DNA of 64,000 nucleotides from Ligustrum vulgare (GCA_963555705.1 OY743174.1:59790234-59854233); one strand, 5' to 3'; numbered from the stretch's first letter, positions 46,554 through 59,215 are shown. The notes: a model not told the origin generated them from the sequence alone. A program made the numbers and translations.

Positions 46554-49500
46554 CTAGTATTTCACCCGTGTGATGCACGAAAGTTATTAATCGCAATATT
46601 TATTTCAATAAGTATTCGTAAAATTTTAGTATTTATACATAGTCAACACATATAAATGCGTAAAAAAATATTTTCTATTGCAATAATTATTAGGATTTAA
46701 AAAATAACATAAAAAATTCAAATTATCAAAAAATTCTTTGAATAGTAAACGTATATTTATATATTAAATAATAAATTACTATTGATTTCAATAATTTTAA
46801 TGAATTATTAATAACTTCATTGAAAATATAAATTTAGTAGTTTTTTAATAGTATATCACATTTGATATAACATTATGTGCACTTATATTGATACATGTGA
46901 AATATATTAGTATATTTCTCATAACTTTTACATCTGCTTTTTGTATTTAATGTACTTTTTAATTTTCATTTAAAAACATCAATCACAATGATTAAAAAAG
47001 AAATAGTCAATAAATTTGAATTTAATCAATAAAACTTTATTTGCAAAAATAAGTTGTCAAAATAATTTTTACCTCGAAAACATCACATTCTTTATTTTCA
47101 AACAAAAATTTTTAACTATCATTATTTTTTATATAATTTAACAGTGCTTTTTTTTTTTTTTTGGGAACAAATGTATGTAGTGCTCAAAAATGTATTTCAA
47201 ATTTGTAATCATTACACTTTCCAAAATGCAAGAATTTTTTATTTATTTCTTAATTCTTGTGTTTTTTTCAAAACATTTCCAAATTTAGTAAGTACATTTT
47301 GGAGGGAAAGTGTGTGTGTGTTTACTTTTGGTAAAGACTTTGTTTTTATATATAGATAGATGTGTTGTAGAAAATAAATTTGAGGAAAAGTGTGGAAATT
47401 TTACCACTACCAAACATACTCTTAATCACACGTATTTTTTCTCTCAACTTTTCAATCACTAATTTTTACCTCGAAAACATCACATTCTTTAATTTCAAAA
47501 AAAAAAATTTGACTATCATTATTTTTTATATAATTTAATAGTGCTTTTTTTTTTATTTGGGAACAAATTTATGTAGTGATCAAAAATGTATTTCAAATTT
47601 GTAATCATTACACTTTCCAAAATGCAAGCATTTTTTATTTATTTTTTAATTCTTGTGTTTTTTTCAAAACATTTCCAAATTTAGTAAGTACATTTTGGAG
47701 GGAAAATGTGTGTATGTTTATTTTTGGTAAACACTTTGTTTTTATATATAGATAGATGTGTTGTTGAAAATAAACTTGAGGAAAAAGTGTGGAAATTTTA
47801 CCACTACCAAACATAATCTTAATCACACGTATTTTTTCTCTCCACTTTTAATCACTAATTTTTACCTCGAAAACATCAAATTCTTTATTTTTAAACAAAA
47901 AATTTTAACTATCATTATTTTTTATATAATTTAACAGTGCTTTTTTTTTTTTTGGAACAAATTTATGTAGTGCTCAAAAATGTATTCCAAATTTGTATTC
48001 ATTGCACTTTCAAAAATGCAAGCATTTTTTATTTATTTTTTAATTCTTGTGTTTTTTGCCAAAACGTTTCCAAATTTAGTAAGTACATTTTGGAGGGAAA
48101 GTGTGTGTGTGTGTTTATTTTTGGTAAAGACTTTGTTTTTATATATAAATAGATGTGTTGTTGAAAATAAATTTGAGGAAAAGTGTGGTAATTTTACCAC
48201 TACCAAACATACTCTTAATCGCACGTATTTTTTCTCTCCACTTTTCAATCACTAATTTTTACCTCGAAAACATCACTTTCTTTATTTTCAAAGAAAATTT
48301 TTTTTGACTATCATTATTTTTTATATAATTTAACAGTGCTTTTTTTATTTATTTGGAAACAAATGTATGTAGTGCTCAAAAATGTATTTCAAATTTGTAA
48401 TCATTACACTTTCCAAAATGCAAGCATTTTTTATTTATTTTTTAATTCTTGTGTTTTTGTCAAAACATTTTCGAATTTAGTAAGTACATTTTGGAGGGAA
48501 AGTGTGTGTATGTTTATTTTTGGTAAACACTTTGTTTTTATATATAGATAGATGTGTTGTTGAAAATAAATTTGAGGAAAATGTGGAAATTTTACCACTA
48601 CCAAACATACTCTTAATCACACGTATTTTTTCTCTCCACTTTTCAACCACTAATTTTTACGTCGAAAACATCACATTCTTTATTTTCAAACAAACATTTT
48701 TAACTATCATTATTTTTTATATAATTTAACAGTGCTTTTTTTTTTTTGGAACAAATTTATGTAATGCTCAAAAATGTATTCCAAATTTGTATTCATTACA
48801 CTTTAAAAAATGCAAGCATTTTTTATTTATTTTTTAATTCTTGTATTTTTTGCCAAAACATTTCCAAATTTAGTAAGTATATTTTGGAGGGAAAGTGTGT
48901 GTGTGTTTATTTTTTGGTAAATACTTTGTTTTTATATATAGATAGATGTGTTGTTGAAAATAAATTTGAGGAAAAGTGTGGAAATTTTACCACTACCAAA
49001 CATACTCTTAATCACACGTATTTTTTCTCTCCACTTTACAATCACTAATTTTTACCTCGAAAACATCACAGTCTTTATTTTCAAAAAAAAATAATTTGAC
49101 TATCATTATTTTTTATATAATTTAACAGTGTTTTTTTTTTTTTTGGGAACAAATGTACGTAGTGCTAAAAAATGTATTTCAAATTTGTAATCATTACACT
49201 TTCCAAAATGCAAGCATTTTTTATTTATTTTTTAATTCTTTTGTTTTTGTCAAAACATTTCCAAATTTAGTAAGTACATTTTGGAGGGAAAGTGTGTGTG
49301 TGTGTTTACTTTTGGTAAAGACTTTATTTTTATATATAGATAGACGTGTTGTTCAAAATAAATTTGAGGAAAAGTGTGGAAATTTTACCACTACCAAACA
49401 TACTCTTAATAACACGTATTTTTTCTCTCCACTTTTCAATCACTAATTTTTACCTCGAAAACATCACATTCTTTATTTTTAAACAAAAAATTTTAACTAT

Positions 49501-50912
49501 CATTATTTTTTATATAATTTAACAGTGCTTTTTTTTTTTTGAACAAATTTATGTAATGCTCAAAAATGTATTTCAAATTTGTATTCATTACATTTTCAAA
49601 AATGCAAGCATTTTTTATTTATTTTTTAATTATTGTATTTTTTGCCAAAACATTTCCAAATTTAGTAAGTATATTTTGGAGGGAAAGTGTGTGTGTGTTT
49701 ATTTTTTGGTAAAGACTTTATTTTTATATATAGATAGATGTGTCGTTGAAAATAAATTTGAGGAAAAGTGTGAAAATTTTACCACTACCAAACATACTCT
49801 TAATCACACGTATTTTTTTTCTCTACTTTTCAATCACTAATTTTTTCCTCGAAAACATCACATTCTTTATTTTCAAAAAAAAAAATTTTTGACTATCATT
49901 ATTTTTTATATAATTTAACAATGCTTTTTTTTTATTTGGGAACAAATGTCTGTAGTGCTCAAAAATGTATTTCAAATTTGTAATCATTACACTTTCCAAA
50001 ATGCAAGCATTTTTTATTTATTTTTTAATTCTTGTGTTTTTTGTCAAAACATTTCCAAATTTAGTAAGTACATTTTGGAGGGAAAGTGTGTGTGTATTTT
50101 TGGTAAACCCTTTGTTTTTATATATAGATGGATGTGTTGTTGAAAATAAATTTGAGGAAAAGTTTGGAAATTTTACCACTACCAAACATACTCTTAATCA
50201 CACGTATTTTTTCTCTCCACTTTTCAATCACTAATTTTTATCTCGAAAACATCACATTCTTTATTTTCAAACAAAAATTTTTAACTATCATTATTTTTTA
50301 TATAATTTAACAGTGCTTTTTTTTTTTGGAACAAATGTACGTAGTGCTAAAAAATGTATTTCAAATTTGTAATCATTACACTTTCCAAAATGCAAGCATT
50401 TTTTATTTATTTTTTAATTCTTGTGTTTTTGTCAAAACATTTCCAAATTTAGTAAGTACATTTTGAAGGGAAAGTGTGTGTGTGTTTACTTTTGGTAAAG
50501 ACTTTGTTTTTATATATAGATAGATGTGTTGTTGAAAATAAATTTGAGGAAAAGTGTGGAAATTTTACCACTACCAAACATACTCTTAATCACACGTATT
50601 TTTTCTCTCCACTTTTCAATCACTAATTTTTACCTCGAAAACATCACATTCTTTATTTTTAAACAAAAAATTTTAACTATCATTATTTTTTATATAATTT
50701 AACAGTGCTTTTTTTTTGGGAACAAATTTATGTAATGCTCAAAAATGTATTCCAAATTTGTAATCATTACATTTTCCAAAATGCAAGCATTTTTTATTTA
50801 TTTTTTAATTCTTGTGTTTTTGTCAAAACATTTCCAAATTTAGTAAGTATATTTTGGAGGGAAAGTGTGTGTGTTTATTTTTGGAAACACTTTATTTTTA
50901 TATATAGATAGA
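46554..50912 (-). mobile_element. Helitron-like element C containing a tandem array
   Basis: Minus-strand 3' end: an imperfect hairpin (CGTGC-ATC-ACACG), then GGTGAAATA and CTAG (46557-46554), with T next. Minus-strand 5' end: A/TCTATCTATATATAAAAA at 50912 (or TCTATATATA from 50908). Both host junctions fit A/T insertion. Most of the interior is a ~395-bp tandem repeat in which every unit carries the same TCTATCTATATATAAAAA-like sequence as the 5' end. No Rep/helicase frame; non-autonomous. Confidence 0.6.
47072..50912. repeat. Tandem array of a ~395-bp unit, nine full copies plus a partial
   Basis: Using the CCTCGAAAACATCAC motif as unit start, copies begin at 47072, 47469, 47865, 48262, 48660, 49055, 49453, 49847, 50241 and 50633 (last one partial), so the period is 392-398 bp. 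Each has a poly(T) tract, CAAATTTGTAATCATTACAC, TTTGGAGGGAAAGTGTGTG, (TA)n-GATAGATG and CTACCAAACATACTCTTAA. The first eight units alternate between two types (TTTTAACTATC versus TTTGACTATC near the start), i.e. a ~790-bp dimer; units 9 and 10 are both TTTTAACTATC type. The ~70-100-codon plus-strand frames in each unit are by-products, since they differ in length and frame from unit to unit. Confidence 0.9.
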
Positions 50913-52164
50913 TTTGCACGTGTTTGACGATATACTTGTTTATAAACAGTTGGATGGGAATAATCACTAGACCATTTTTTTTTTGAAGTCATCAATTTCG
51001 ATTGATTAAAGATTCTCGTTTTTATTTTTAACGTAAAGAAATGACCAATGAAACGATGTCACGTAGTTATTTATAAAAAAATTTCATAAACAGGTTGAGA
51101 AACAAATTATTGTTTGGCTTGCGATGGAGATGAGTTGTGGGCATGAGTTGTGTGAGATATTAGTCAACTTAACATGAATTAGCTAGCGTGCCAACTCATA
51201 ATATGTGGACGAAAATACAAAAATTGTAAAAAATAAAATAAAATTGGTGACCACCTTACCAAGCGACTAGTCGAGCCAATCAAAAAATTTTGGAAAACAT
51301 CCAGCGTGCACACAGCTCGTCCTCGTACATGAGCGTGAGCTAAATTGCATGGTGAGTCGAGCTATCCGAGTCCAACAAGATTAGTCGAGTGACTCGACTT
51401 AGCTCATTTAACATCTCTAGGTAACACTTTTGATAAATTTCCCCTCCCCCCCAATATGTGCACGTGAAAATAATCTTTTTATCGAGGAATATATTCAATA
51501 AATGATAAGATCAACAATTGACAGCGTCACATTCTGAATTTCTTAAATCGTGTGGAAAATAATGGAAGGGAATATGTTACCTTTAGTCCTTCACCCTCTC
51601 TACAAAAGAAACAATTTCTAGATTTTTTTTTTATTTCAACATATAATAATATAGATCAACGCTTAGCTTATGTAACATCCAATTAAATGTATGGTGTTAA
51701 TTAATTGAATCGAAGCAACGTTTAATATTTGTTAACATTATGTGCATTGATTAATATATAGTTTCTCTTTAACGTAAAAGTATTAAGTTCTCTTTAACGT
51801 AAAAGTATTAAGACCGTGTTTAACATGACTTTTGTCCCTTGTTTGCTCCTAATCGTTTTTTTTTCTTTCTCAAATTCATTTTCAACAATACATTTTTACG
51901 AGATCTTATACTTTTCAATCACTTTTCAACTTCACATTCTCTCAAAATTTAAAATTTTCCGAAAAACTACTTACACCAAACCAAACATGCACTTAAAAAG
52001 TCAAAGACTATTTCTGGAATAAGAAATCGCTTTAGAAGATGTTCGAATATTTTCTAGACTAAAAAAGTTATTTAGCTTCTATTTGGTAAGCCGGTTATAA
52101 ACGATTGTTCATAAATATTGTTTAAAATTAGTGACGTGAGAACATTTTTTTGATCTATTTCTTA
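50913..52164. other. Intergenic stretch
   Basis: No gene seen. Around 51110-51420 there are GAGTCGAGC/CTCGACTTAGCTC words ending AACATCTCTAG, like a degraded hAT end. A short direct repeat of TTCTCTTTAACGTAAAAGTA lies at about 51764-51810. Confidence 0.45.
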
Positions 52165-52965
52165 TCTATATATATATATATACTTATACTTATACTACCT
52201 TAAAAGTGTGGATAGTGAAAAATCTTTTGATTGACAAATATATCCTCACATATTTTACCATAATCCAAATATATCCTTACTTGTGCAATCAAACGCAATA
52301 AAGAAACAACACGTCTCTTTAATCCTTTATCACCAACTCTCCAGTTGTAACTCCAGAAGACGAACGAAAAGCCCCCTCTTCATCGCCGCCCTCGAATATC
52401 CCCACATCCTCCTCCCTTCGTCAATTCCTCTCCTCTGCATATATTATTCAAAGTAACAATCAAATTGTGCAACGGGTAAATTTTCCCTTTCGTTCGTTCC
52501 ATTTTTTTGTTCATTATTTTTTTTATGTTGTTTTTCTAGCTTTTATTTATGTTTTGGTGTTTTGATTTTATTGATTAGCTATAATAAATCGATTTTATTT
52601 TGTTTTGATCTCTGTGGTAGCAAATTATCGGAACGAGCACTCCTAGAGGATTAGCTTTCATCTACTTTTCGGAATCTTCTGCCATTGAGCTTGCACTTCA
52701 AGATTTCCATGATATTGGAAGAATGGTCCGTTAATGTTCATTTTTTTCTATTTACATTTGACGCTTATTTTTTTTGTCATATAAAGTTCAAAATTTTAAA
52801 TTCTTAGGTTTTCTGGTTTATGGGTTTGTGTTGTTTGTATTACTTTGCATATTGTTGCTTAGAATTTTTTAATTCTCTCTTTTCTATGTATAATTATTTA
52901 CTTCACCTATGTCCTTTTGGGGTTCATTTTCATGTTGAGATTTCAGAATTTAACTGTTAGGTTAG

Positions 52966-52998
<33 letters not shown>

Positions 52999-55225
52999 CA
53001 CGATGTTTTGTCCACATTTATAAAGATTAATAATTGATAAATCATATTTTGTTGAATTACACTAGGTATTTATCCATGTACTATTTCTCCTTTTATTTTT
53101 TTTACTTCTCAACTTTTTTACAGAGTTTCTTCATTTCTTAACGAAAAAGAGTACCCTCTAATTCTTATGCTCTGTAGAGACTCACTCTGTTTGATATTTT
53201 GTCCTATTTTCTATTTATGCACTAAGATTCCTATAATTTTTAATTGGTTTTTTTCTCTATTAAGTACAAATGAGCAGATATCTTTGCCATGAAAAGTTTA
53301 TTTCTTTTCTTATTATGTAAAAGGCTTTCTCTCTTAGTTTGATTATTCCCCCAGTACTTAAGTTTTGATTTATTATTGTGTTGAATTTTTCCTTTTGAGA
53401 ATGTTGCTTGTGCGACATTGTGAAAACTGGGCCTTTAATACAAGTGCTTGAGTTATCCTGCATTCAATTGTTATTTTATGCATTATCAAGTGTTATAAAG
53501 AATAGTTATGCTAATATCATGTTTGTGACTTTGTGCTAATAAATGAATCTTATGAGTTGACAAGATTTTGATGATTTTACATATTTTCCTTCTGTTTATG
53601 CTCTTTAAATCTAAGTTAGGTTGTCACACCTCAATTCTTTCACATAAATGTTGAAGATGGTTTTACATTTATATTTGTTAAATATCATATGTTTGTGGCT
53701 TTGTGCCAATAAATTAGTCTTATGAGTTGACAAGATTTTGATGATTTTACATATTTCCCTTCTTTTTATACTCTTTAAATTGAAGTTAGGTTGTCACACC
53801 TTAATTATTTCACATAATTTTTTATATATTTGTATTTGAGTTAGATGATTGAATTCTTGATTTGTTTGTTGATTTTGTTTCTGTTATACTTGGCCTATGC
53901 AGTGTTTTCGGTGAGTTGGAGAATAGTCAAGCTGTTGAAGAATTTGTGCATAAATTGGTACCTTCTTTCGAAATATGGTACGATCTTTTGTTCTTTTTAA
54001 GTAATAATTGATATGTATTGTATTGAAGAAGATCTTACTTCTATATTTGTGAAATATTATATTTTGTGGCTTTGTGCTAATAAATGAATCTTATGAGATG
54101 AGAAGATTTTGATGATTTTACACGTTTCCCTTATGTTTATACTCTTTGAATATATTTTCCTTTTTCTAGATGTAAAATATAAGTTTTCTATTGTGTACTC
54201 TCTTGTTAATCCACCTGTCCTTGTCCTATTTTATTATGCAGTTCCAATATTTTCTAGCTTCTATTGGATATGATTAGTGTGTACTGTTTGTTTTATGATG
54301 TTCTTTGCTCGTGTGATGATTAAATAGATTCTTTGCACTTATAAAGAATTCGATGCAACTCTGTTTCTTGTAATTTTATATAAAGTGTAAAATCTTATTT
54401 TAATGTATAAATGTAATGCTTATGTGATTTATAATAATTTGTTGTACAAAATGTTCATGTTTGTTTTTGAAACGTATCATGCTAAAAAAGAAAAAAACTA
54501 CTTCATGCAAATAATATTAGTGATATCATATAGACTGTCTTTATGTTTGAATTCTAGGACATCCTTTTGTTGGGCAATATGTTAATGTTTATTTTTGAAA
54601 CGTGTTTCTTCATGCTAAAGAAGAAAAACTACTTCATGTAATTAATATTTGTTATAATATACAAATTGTCTTTATGTTTAAATTCTGGGACTTCCTTGTG
54701 AGAATTTCAAGTGTCTTTTGTTACATTGTATGTCATTTTAACATGTTTTCATGTTAAAGTGAATTGTCACTGTGTTTTGGTGACAAGTTTATATGAATTA
54801 AAATGAGTTCCATGGCCACCACCTAACCTTGGCAGATCTCAAGAATTTTCTAAATTATCAATATTGAGAAAAATTATTTAATGTGGAGAAACATTTTTAA
54901 ATTACATAATTTTCAATCTCCTAATTAATATTATTTGGACTATTATTTAATACTTTATACTTAGAATTGGTGTAGGCTACAACATTTTTACTACTCAAAA
55001 TATAAAATTTCTATTTGATGCAATTGTGTTCAAAGTAATATTATATTTCCAACGTTATATTTTACTTTATTCAAAATTTTGTGAGGTATCCATATTTTCA
55101 ATTTTAGTTTTGCCTTCAACATTCTTAATGAGCTCAATTGCCTTAAAATAAACTATAACTTCAAATTTAATACTTGTATCATATATCGTTTACGCGAGAC
55201 GTGCACCGCACGTTCTTACAACTAG
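52165..55225 (+). mobile_element. Helitron-like element D, 3.06 kb, non-autonomous
   Basis: The 5' end is A/TCTATATATATATATACTT at 52165. The 3' end has hairpin CGTGC-ACC-GCACG (55200-55212), nine bases, then CTAG (55222-55225) followed by T. This is the complete Helitron signature on the plus strand. No Rep or helicase frame was seen. The first 600 bp contain a CT-rich leader-like stretch and a short exon-like frame near 52620-52735 ending GGAAGAATGGTCCGTTAA, possibly a captured gene fragment. Three diverged copies of a ~100-130-bp unit lie at about 53515, 53690 and 54055. Confidence 0.75.
53515..54160. repeat. Three diverged direct repeats inside Helitron D
   Basis: Units near 53515-53650, 53690-53825 and 54055-54155 share TTGTGCTAATAAATGAATCT (or a close variant), then ACAAGATTTTGATGATTTTA and TTCCCTTCT-like sequence. 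The first two also share AAGTTAGGTTGTCACACCT. Confidence 0.8.
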
Positions 55226-55609
55226 TTTTAAAAAAATGGTGGTCAGGAATTTTTGATTAGTCGATGTTGTTGACTTTTTAAAAATTGTCCAATGAGACGC
55301 TTCTACGTAACAATATGTAAACAAAATTTTCCAAACAGAAAAACTGACAAAATGTAGAAGCAAAAGAAGAAGCTGCCAAACGTGCCTCAAACATGTCACA
55401 TATTTTCCCATACAATGTTTACATACTTTTCAACATAATCAGTTACGAATTTGAACTACTCAGATTAATAGCCATACGATACGTGGCGGTGTTCACGTTG
55501 ATTCAAGCGCGTTGTTTCCCAATGGCTTTCACGAGAAAATCACACCCCAGTCAATAGTCAACGGTAAATAAAGTTCCTTTTCGACGAGGAGTTACGGAAA
55601 AAAAAAAGG

Positions 55610-55855
55610 TGTAGTCCACACCCTGAGGGCCCGAACCGACAACGTTCAAGGCCCTTGGTTCGGGAAGGTAAATCCAAGTTATGCCTCCAAGTAGTCAGGA
55701 TGGAAGAGCTTATGGTAAGCATGAGCAAATCTCAATAACTCCCGCTTGCTACAAAGTCAATTCCACCTTGTGAGGAATTGAATCAAGCATACAGCCGCGC
55801 TGAGCACTTACCACCCATCTCCTTTGCCACTTGGAGAAAGCAATATCTGATTTAA
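55610..55855 (-). mobile_element. SINE 1 (tRNA-derived, oligo-T tail)
   Basis: On the minus strand, box A-like GGGTGGTAAGTGCTC is followed by a box B-like GATTCAATTCC, then a body ending TGTGGACTACACC and a run of about ten T. The box order and spacing fit a tRNA-derived SINE transcribed by RNA polymerase III. The 5' end is approximate (near 55855), and I could not find a convincing TSD. Confidence 0.55.
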
Positions 55856-56116
55856 CTCGACAATTGAAAATTTTAATTTCTCTGCCGTGTTTGGTTCTAC
55901 TTCAAGGAAATATTAGGACATTGGTTCTGCACCTTTTCTTTTTTTTTTTAGGACATTGATTCAACTAAGGCCCAGTTTCATTTCACAAATTTTCCATGGA
56001 CATTTTCCATTTTTTAACTTTTGCACCGTTTGATTGTCTAAATTTTTTATGGAATTAGTTTTTTTGCTTTTTTAGGAATTTGTAATTTTCCTTGATTTTG
56101 AGGAATTGATTTTCTT

Positions 56117-56357
56117 AAAAAAAAAAGGTTGAGCTCCAACCTTAAAGGCCCTACAATCCATGCTTTGTGAATTTGTAGAGCATGTAAATTGCAGGATGTG
56201 TCTCAGTAAAGCAGGGTAGAGAGCTTATTGTTTAACTGCGCTTGTTAGGAGTCTCATCCATACATTTGGCAGGTTTCAAACTTCCACCCTACAACTGCCA
56301 GCTCAGTTGAGATTTTTCACTCTCTACTTTCAATTACTGAGCTATGCCCTCGGGGGT
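56117..56357 (-). mobile_element. SINE 2 (tRNA-derived, oligo-T tail)
   Basis: 241 bp, flanked by a perfect 15-bp TSD GGAATTGATTTTCTT (56102-56116 and 56358-56372). The minus strand starts ACCCCCGAGGGCATAGCTCA (box A ATAGCTCAGTAATTG) and has box B-like AGTTTGAAACC. It ends GGAGCTCAACC plus about ten T. The TSD shows target-primed insertion. The oligo-T tail, rather than poly(A), resembles the Au-type plant SINE end. Confidence 0.8.
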
Positions 56358-56807
56358 GGAATTGATTTTCTTGGCACTTTGGTAGGAATTGGTTTTCCAC
56401 CTTAGGTAGAAAAATCACTTTCGCCTTGTTTAGTCTTTTTTATTATTGTTAGCTGACTTATTTTTTTTCTAAAAATTAATATTATTATTTTCAAGTACAA
56501 ATGTATGAATTTTCTTTATTATTGAAATAGAAAAAATTTGCTTTATTTTTCATGAAAAATAATATCAATCAAACAACAAAAATTGAAAATTTCTTCTTTT
56601 TTTCACATAGAAAATTAAACCAATTAAACTTCTAATTCACATGAATTCAATTCCCTTAAATTCGTTTTCTTTCCACACAAATTTCACCATCACAATTAAA
56701 CAGACCCTAAATGGTCAAAGCTTAAATCCTTGTTTGAAACCATTTTTCATAAATAACGCAGTAGTGAATTATGGAGAATGTATGATTAATTAATAAGATT
56801 TTTTTTT

Positions 56808-57701
56808 ATTTCAATTTATTCTCGGCCCTCTCTTCCAACGGCGTCTTTCGAAAATCCCTACCTTTGAAGGACACGGGACAAGAAAGGTCACCGAGTCCCA
56901 GCCCACCATCATCCTACCAATTTTGCATATGCATTTTATCAATTTTTTAATCATATATTTTATTAATTTTTATCAAATAATTAATTTTAGCAAGATTAGA
57001 TCGAAGCTTAAAATATGAATTAATCTACAGATTGGTTCACCAATGGTTTACCAATTTATGTATTGACACAATTATGATAGTTGATTTTGAAAATGATATG
57101 ATGGGTAAAGTAATGAATGTTTGTCAAGTATATTGTAGGTAAGTCAGTCAGTAAATTAATTTGACAACATAGCATAATTCTTAAAATATTTTTTTTAAAA
57201 AAAAATCACCTAAAAAACTAGCTGCGAAAAAACAGGTGGATGTGAAAACACATGTATCCAACGTTAAAATTTATTTCACCATCAATTTTAACTCCTATTT
57301 GATACCAATTATTCAAAAAATATTTTAAGAACTATGCTATGTTGTCAAATTAATTTACTGACTGACTTACCTACAATATACTTGGCAAACATTCATTACT
57401 TTACCCATCATATCATTTTCAAAATCAACTATCATAATTGTGTCAACACAGAAATTGGTAAACCATTGGTGAACCAATCTGTAGATTAATTCATATTTTA
57501 AGCTTCGATCTAATCTTGCTAAAATTAATTATTTGATAAAAATTAATAAAATATATGATTAAAAAATTGATAAAATGCATATGCAAAATTGGTAGGATGA
57601 TGGTGGGCTGGGACTCGGTGACCTTTCTTGTCCCGTGTCCTTCAAAGGTAGGGATTTTCGAAAGACGCCGTTGGAAGAGAGGGCCGAGAATAAATTGAAA
57701 T
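56808..57701. repeat. Large inverted repeat, 389-bp and 387-bp arms
   Basis: Left arm 56808-57196 and right arm 57315-57701 are reverse complements with about five mismatches by eye; the spacer is 118 bp (57197-57314). The arms contain TTCTCGGCCCTCTCTTCCAA, GTCACCGAGTCCCAGCCC and ACAGATTGGTTCACCAATGG-type sequence. A minus-strand 72-codon frame spans the right arm but has no recognisable match. A transcript through it would fold into a very long hairpin. Confidence 0.9.
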
Positions 57702-58027
57702 GTGCTCAATTTCGACTGTGTTATCTATGTTGAATTAGGACTTTGCTAGTTGTATACACTGGCTTACATACTAGACACTATTGATGGAACAAAACAATCG
57801 TCACACTGTTCATGCTCTAGTGTGAACATGTAACATTTTTTTTTAGGTTTTAATTTAATTCAAAGTTAATATTTAATTTTAACCATATTTTGTATGTGAC
57901 TCACAATTTTTCAATCACATATTTCATTATTTTTTATCAAAATTTATTAAAAATCTGATTTTTATTAATACCAAAAGGCAGGCTAATTAATGTTTGGTAA
58001 GTTTTTGATGTAACAAACAGATTCTTA

Positions 58028-58897
58028 GGTGGCGTTCTATTTGTATTTTATTTTGTATTTTCATTTTCGAAAATGTTTTGTGTTTCCTGTTTTCATTTTT
58101 GTTTTCAAATTTGCTGAAAACGCGTTTGGTTTGTCATTTCTGAAAATTGTTTTTAAAAATGAAAAACTTAAAAACACGTTCTGTTTGAAATTTTGCAGAA
58201 TACTACTTAAACTATTTTTAATTAATTTGCTTGCAAAATACTACTAACTCAAACTCAAATTTCCTTTCACAATACACTAAAAATATAGTTACATGCAACA
58301 CACTAATGTGAGCATTAAGAGTCTATATTAACATAGTTTGGTCAGGTTCGGGATTTGAGAAAGCTCTACTTCTATTAAAATCCAGAAAATGCAAGTTCTT
58401 TCAAAACCACCAGAGTCCATTTATCAGTGCATTTTTTGAAATATAACAACAAGAATTCTCACTTAATTATTATTATCTTTTTTTTTGTAATGTTGATATT
58501 GAATTCAATAAAACTTTATTTAAACTTAGTTCCAAGTTAGGATAAAATCTCCAAAAAAAAAATTTTATTTAGGTTTAATTCTAAGTTAGGATAATTCTAA
58601 AAAAATAAAATTTTTATATTAAGCTTAGTTCTAAGTTAAGATTAAAAAAATAAAAATAAAATAAAAATAAATAAATAAATAAAAATTTCACAAAATGCGT
58701 TTTCCATGTTTTGGACATGTTTTGTCGAAATACACCCAAAACGCTCAAAACGAGGTTTTGGGCGTTTTCCGTTTTGTATACAAATTTTTTTTTTGTTTTC
58801 CAAAATGGGTTTTTAAAAATGATAAAGAGAACGCGTTTTTAACTTTTTCGAAAATAAAAACAGAAAACGACCTCCAAACAGCAAAGAGAACGGGGGC
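58028..58897. mobile_element. PIF/Harbinger-like non-autonomous element, copy 3
   Basis: 870 bp, ends GGTGGCGTTCTATTTG and, reverse-complemented at the right, GCCCCCGTTCTCTTTG, flanked by TTA on both sides (58025-58027, 58898-58900). It shares AACGCGTTT-type sub-terminal sequence with copies 1 and 2 but has a different middle, with a TTAGTTCCAAGTTAGGATAA-type unit repeated three times near 58525-58640. It ends about 320 bp upstream of the HD-Zip start codon. Confidence 0.8.
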
Positions 58898-59092
58898 TTA
58901 ATGTCTCTCGGTTACAAAAAGCAGCATTGCAGTGACTTTCCGCTGTTAGAGAAAATGGGCGTGCGAATGCAAAAGGAAATATGAAAGATTAAATCACATC
59001 AAATGATCCACCCAATTAATAGCTCTATCTCCGACACAACTATCATTCTCGTATCTATCTGTAGCTGTATCTATACATCCTTAGACTGTATC

Positions 59093-59098
59093 TATAAA
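59093..59098 (+). promoter_or_regulatory. Candidate TATA box of the HD-Zip II gene
   Basis: TATAAA in the context GTATCTATAAAGC, 118 bp upstream of the start codon. This would leave a 5' UTR of roughly 85-90 nt. The position is plausible but the transcription start is not known. Confidence 0.45.
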
Positions 59099-59215
59099 GC
59101 TGTTCAAGAATTGAAAAACACAAACCCATTTCTCTGTTTCTTCCCTTCATCTGGACGGCTGGACCTCACCTATTTGTATAGCTCTAGAAATAGAGAAGAG
59201 GGTTAAAGTCTAAAG

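Noticed and set aside
47144..50911. Repeated plus-strand frames of ~70-100 codons with similar peptides
   Set aside because: They are by-products of the ~395-bp tandem repeat. Frame, start and length change between units, composition is poly-Phe/Lys from T-rich DNA, and the units carry Helitron-end sequence, not gene signals.
55570..56360. tRNA genes
   Set aside because: The box A/B-like signals belong to SINEs: no cloverleaf with intact acceptor stem could be drawn, and SINE 2 is bounded by a TSD.
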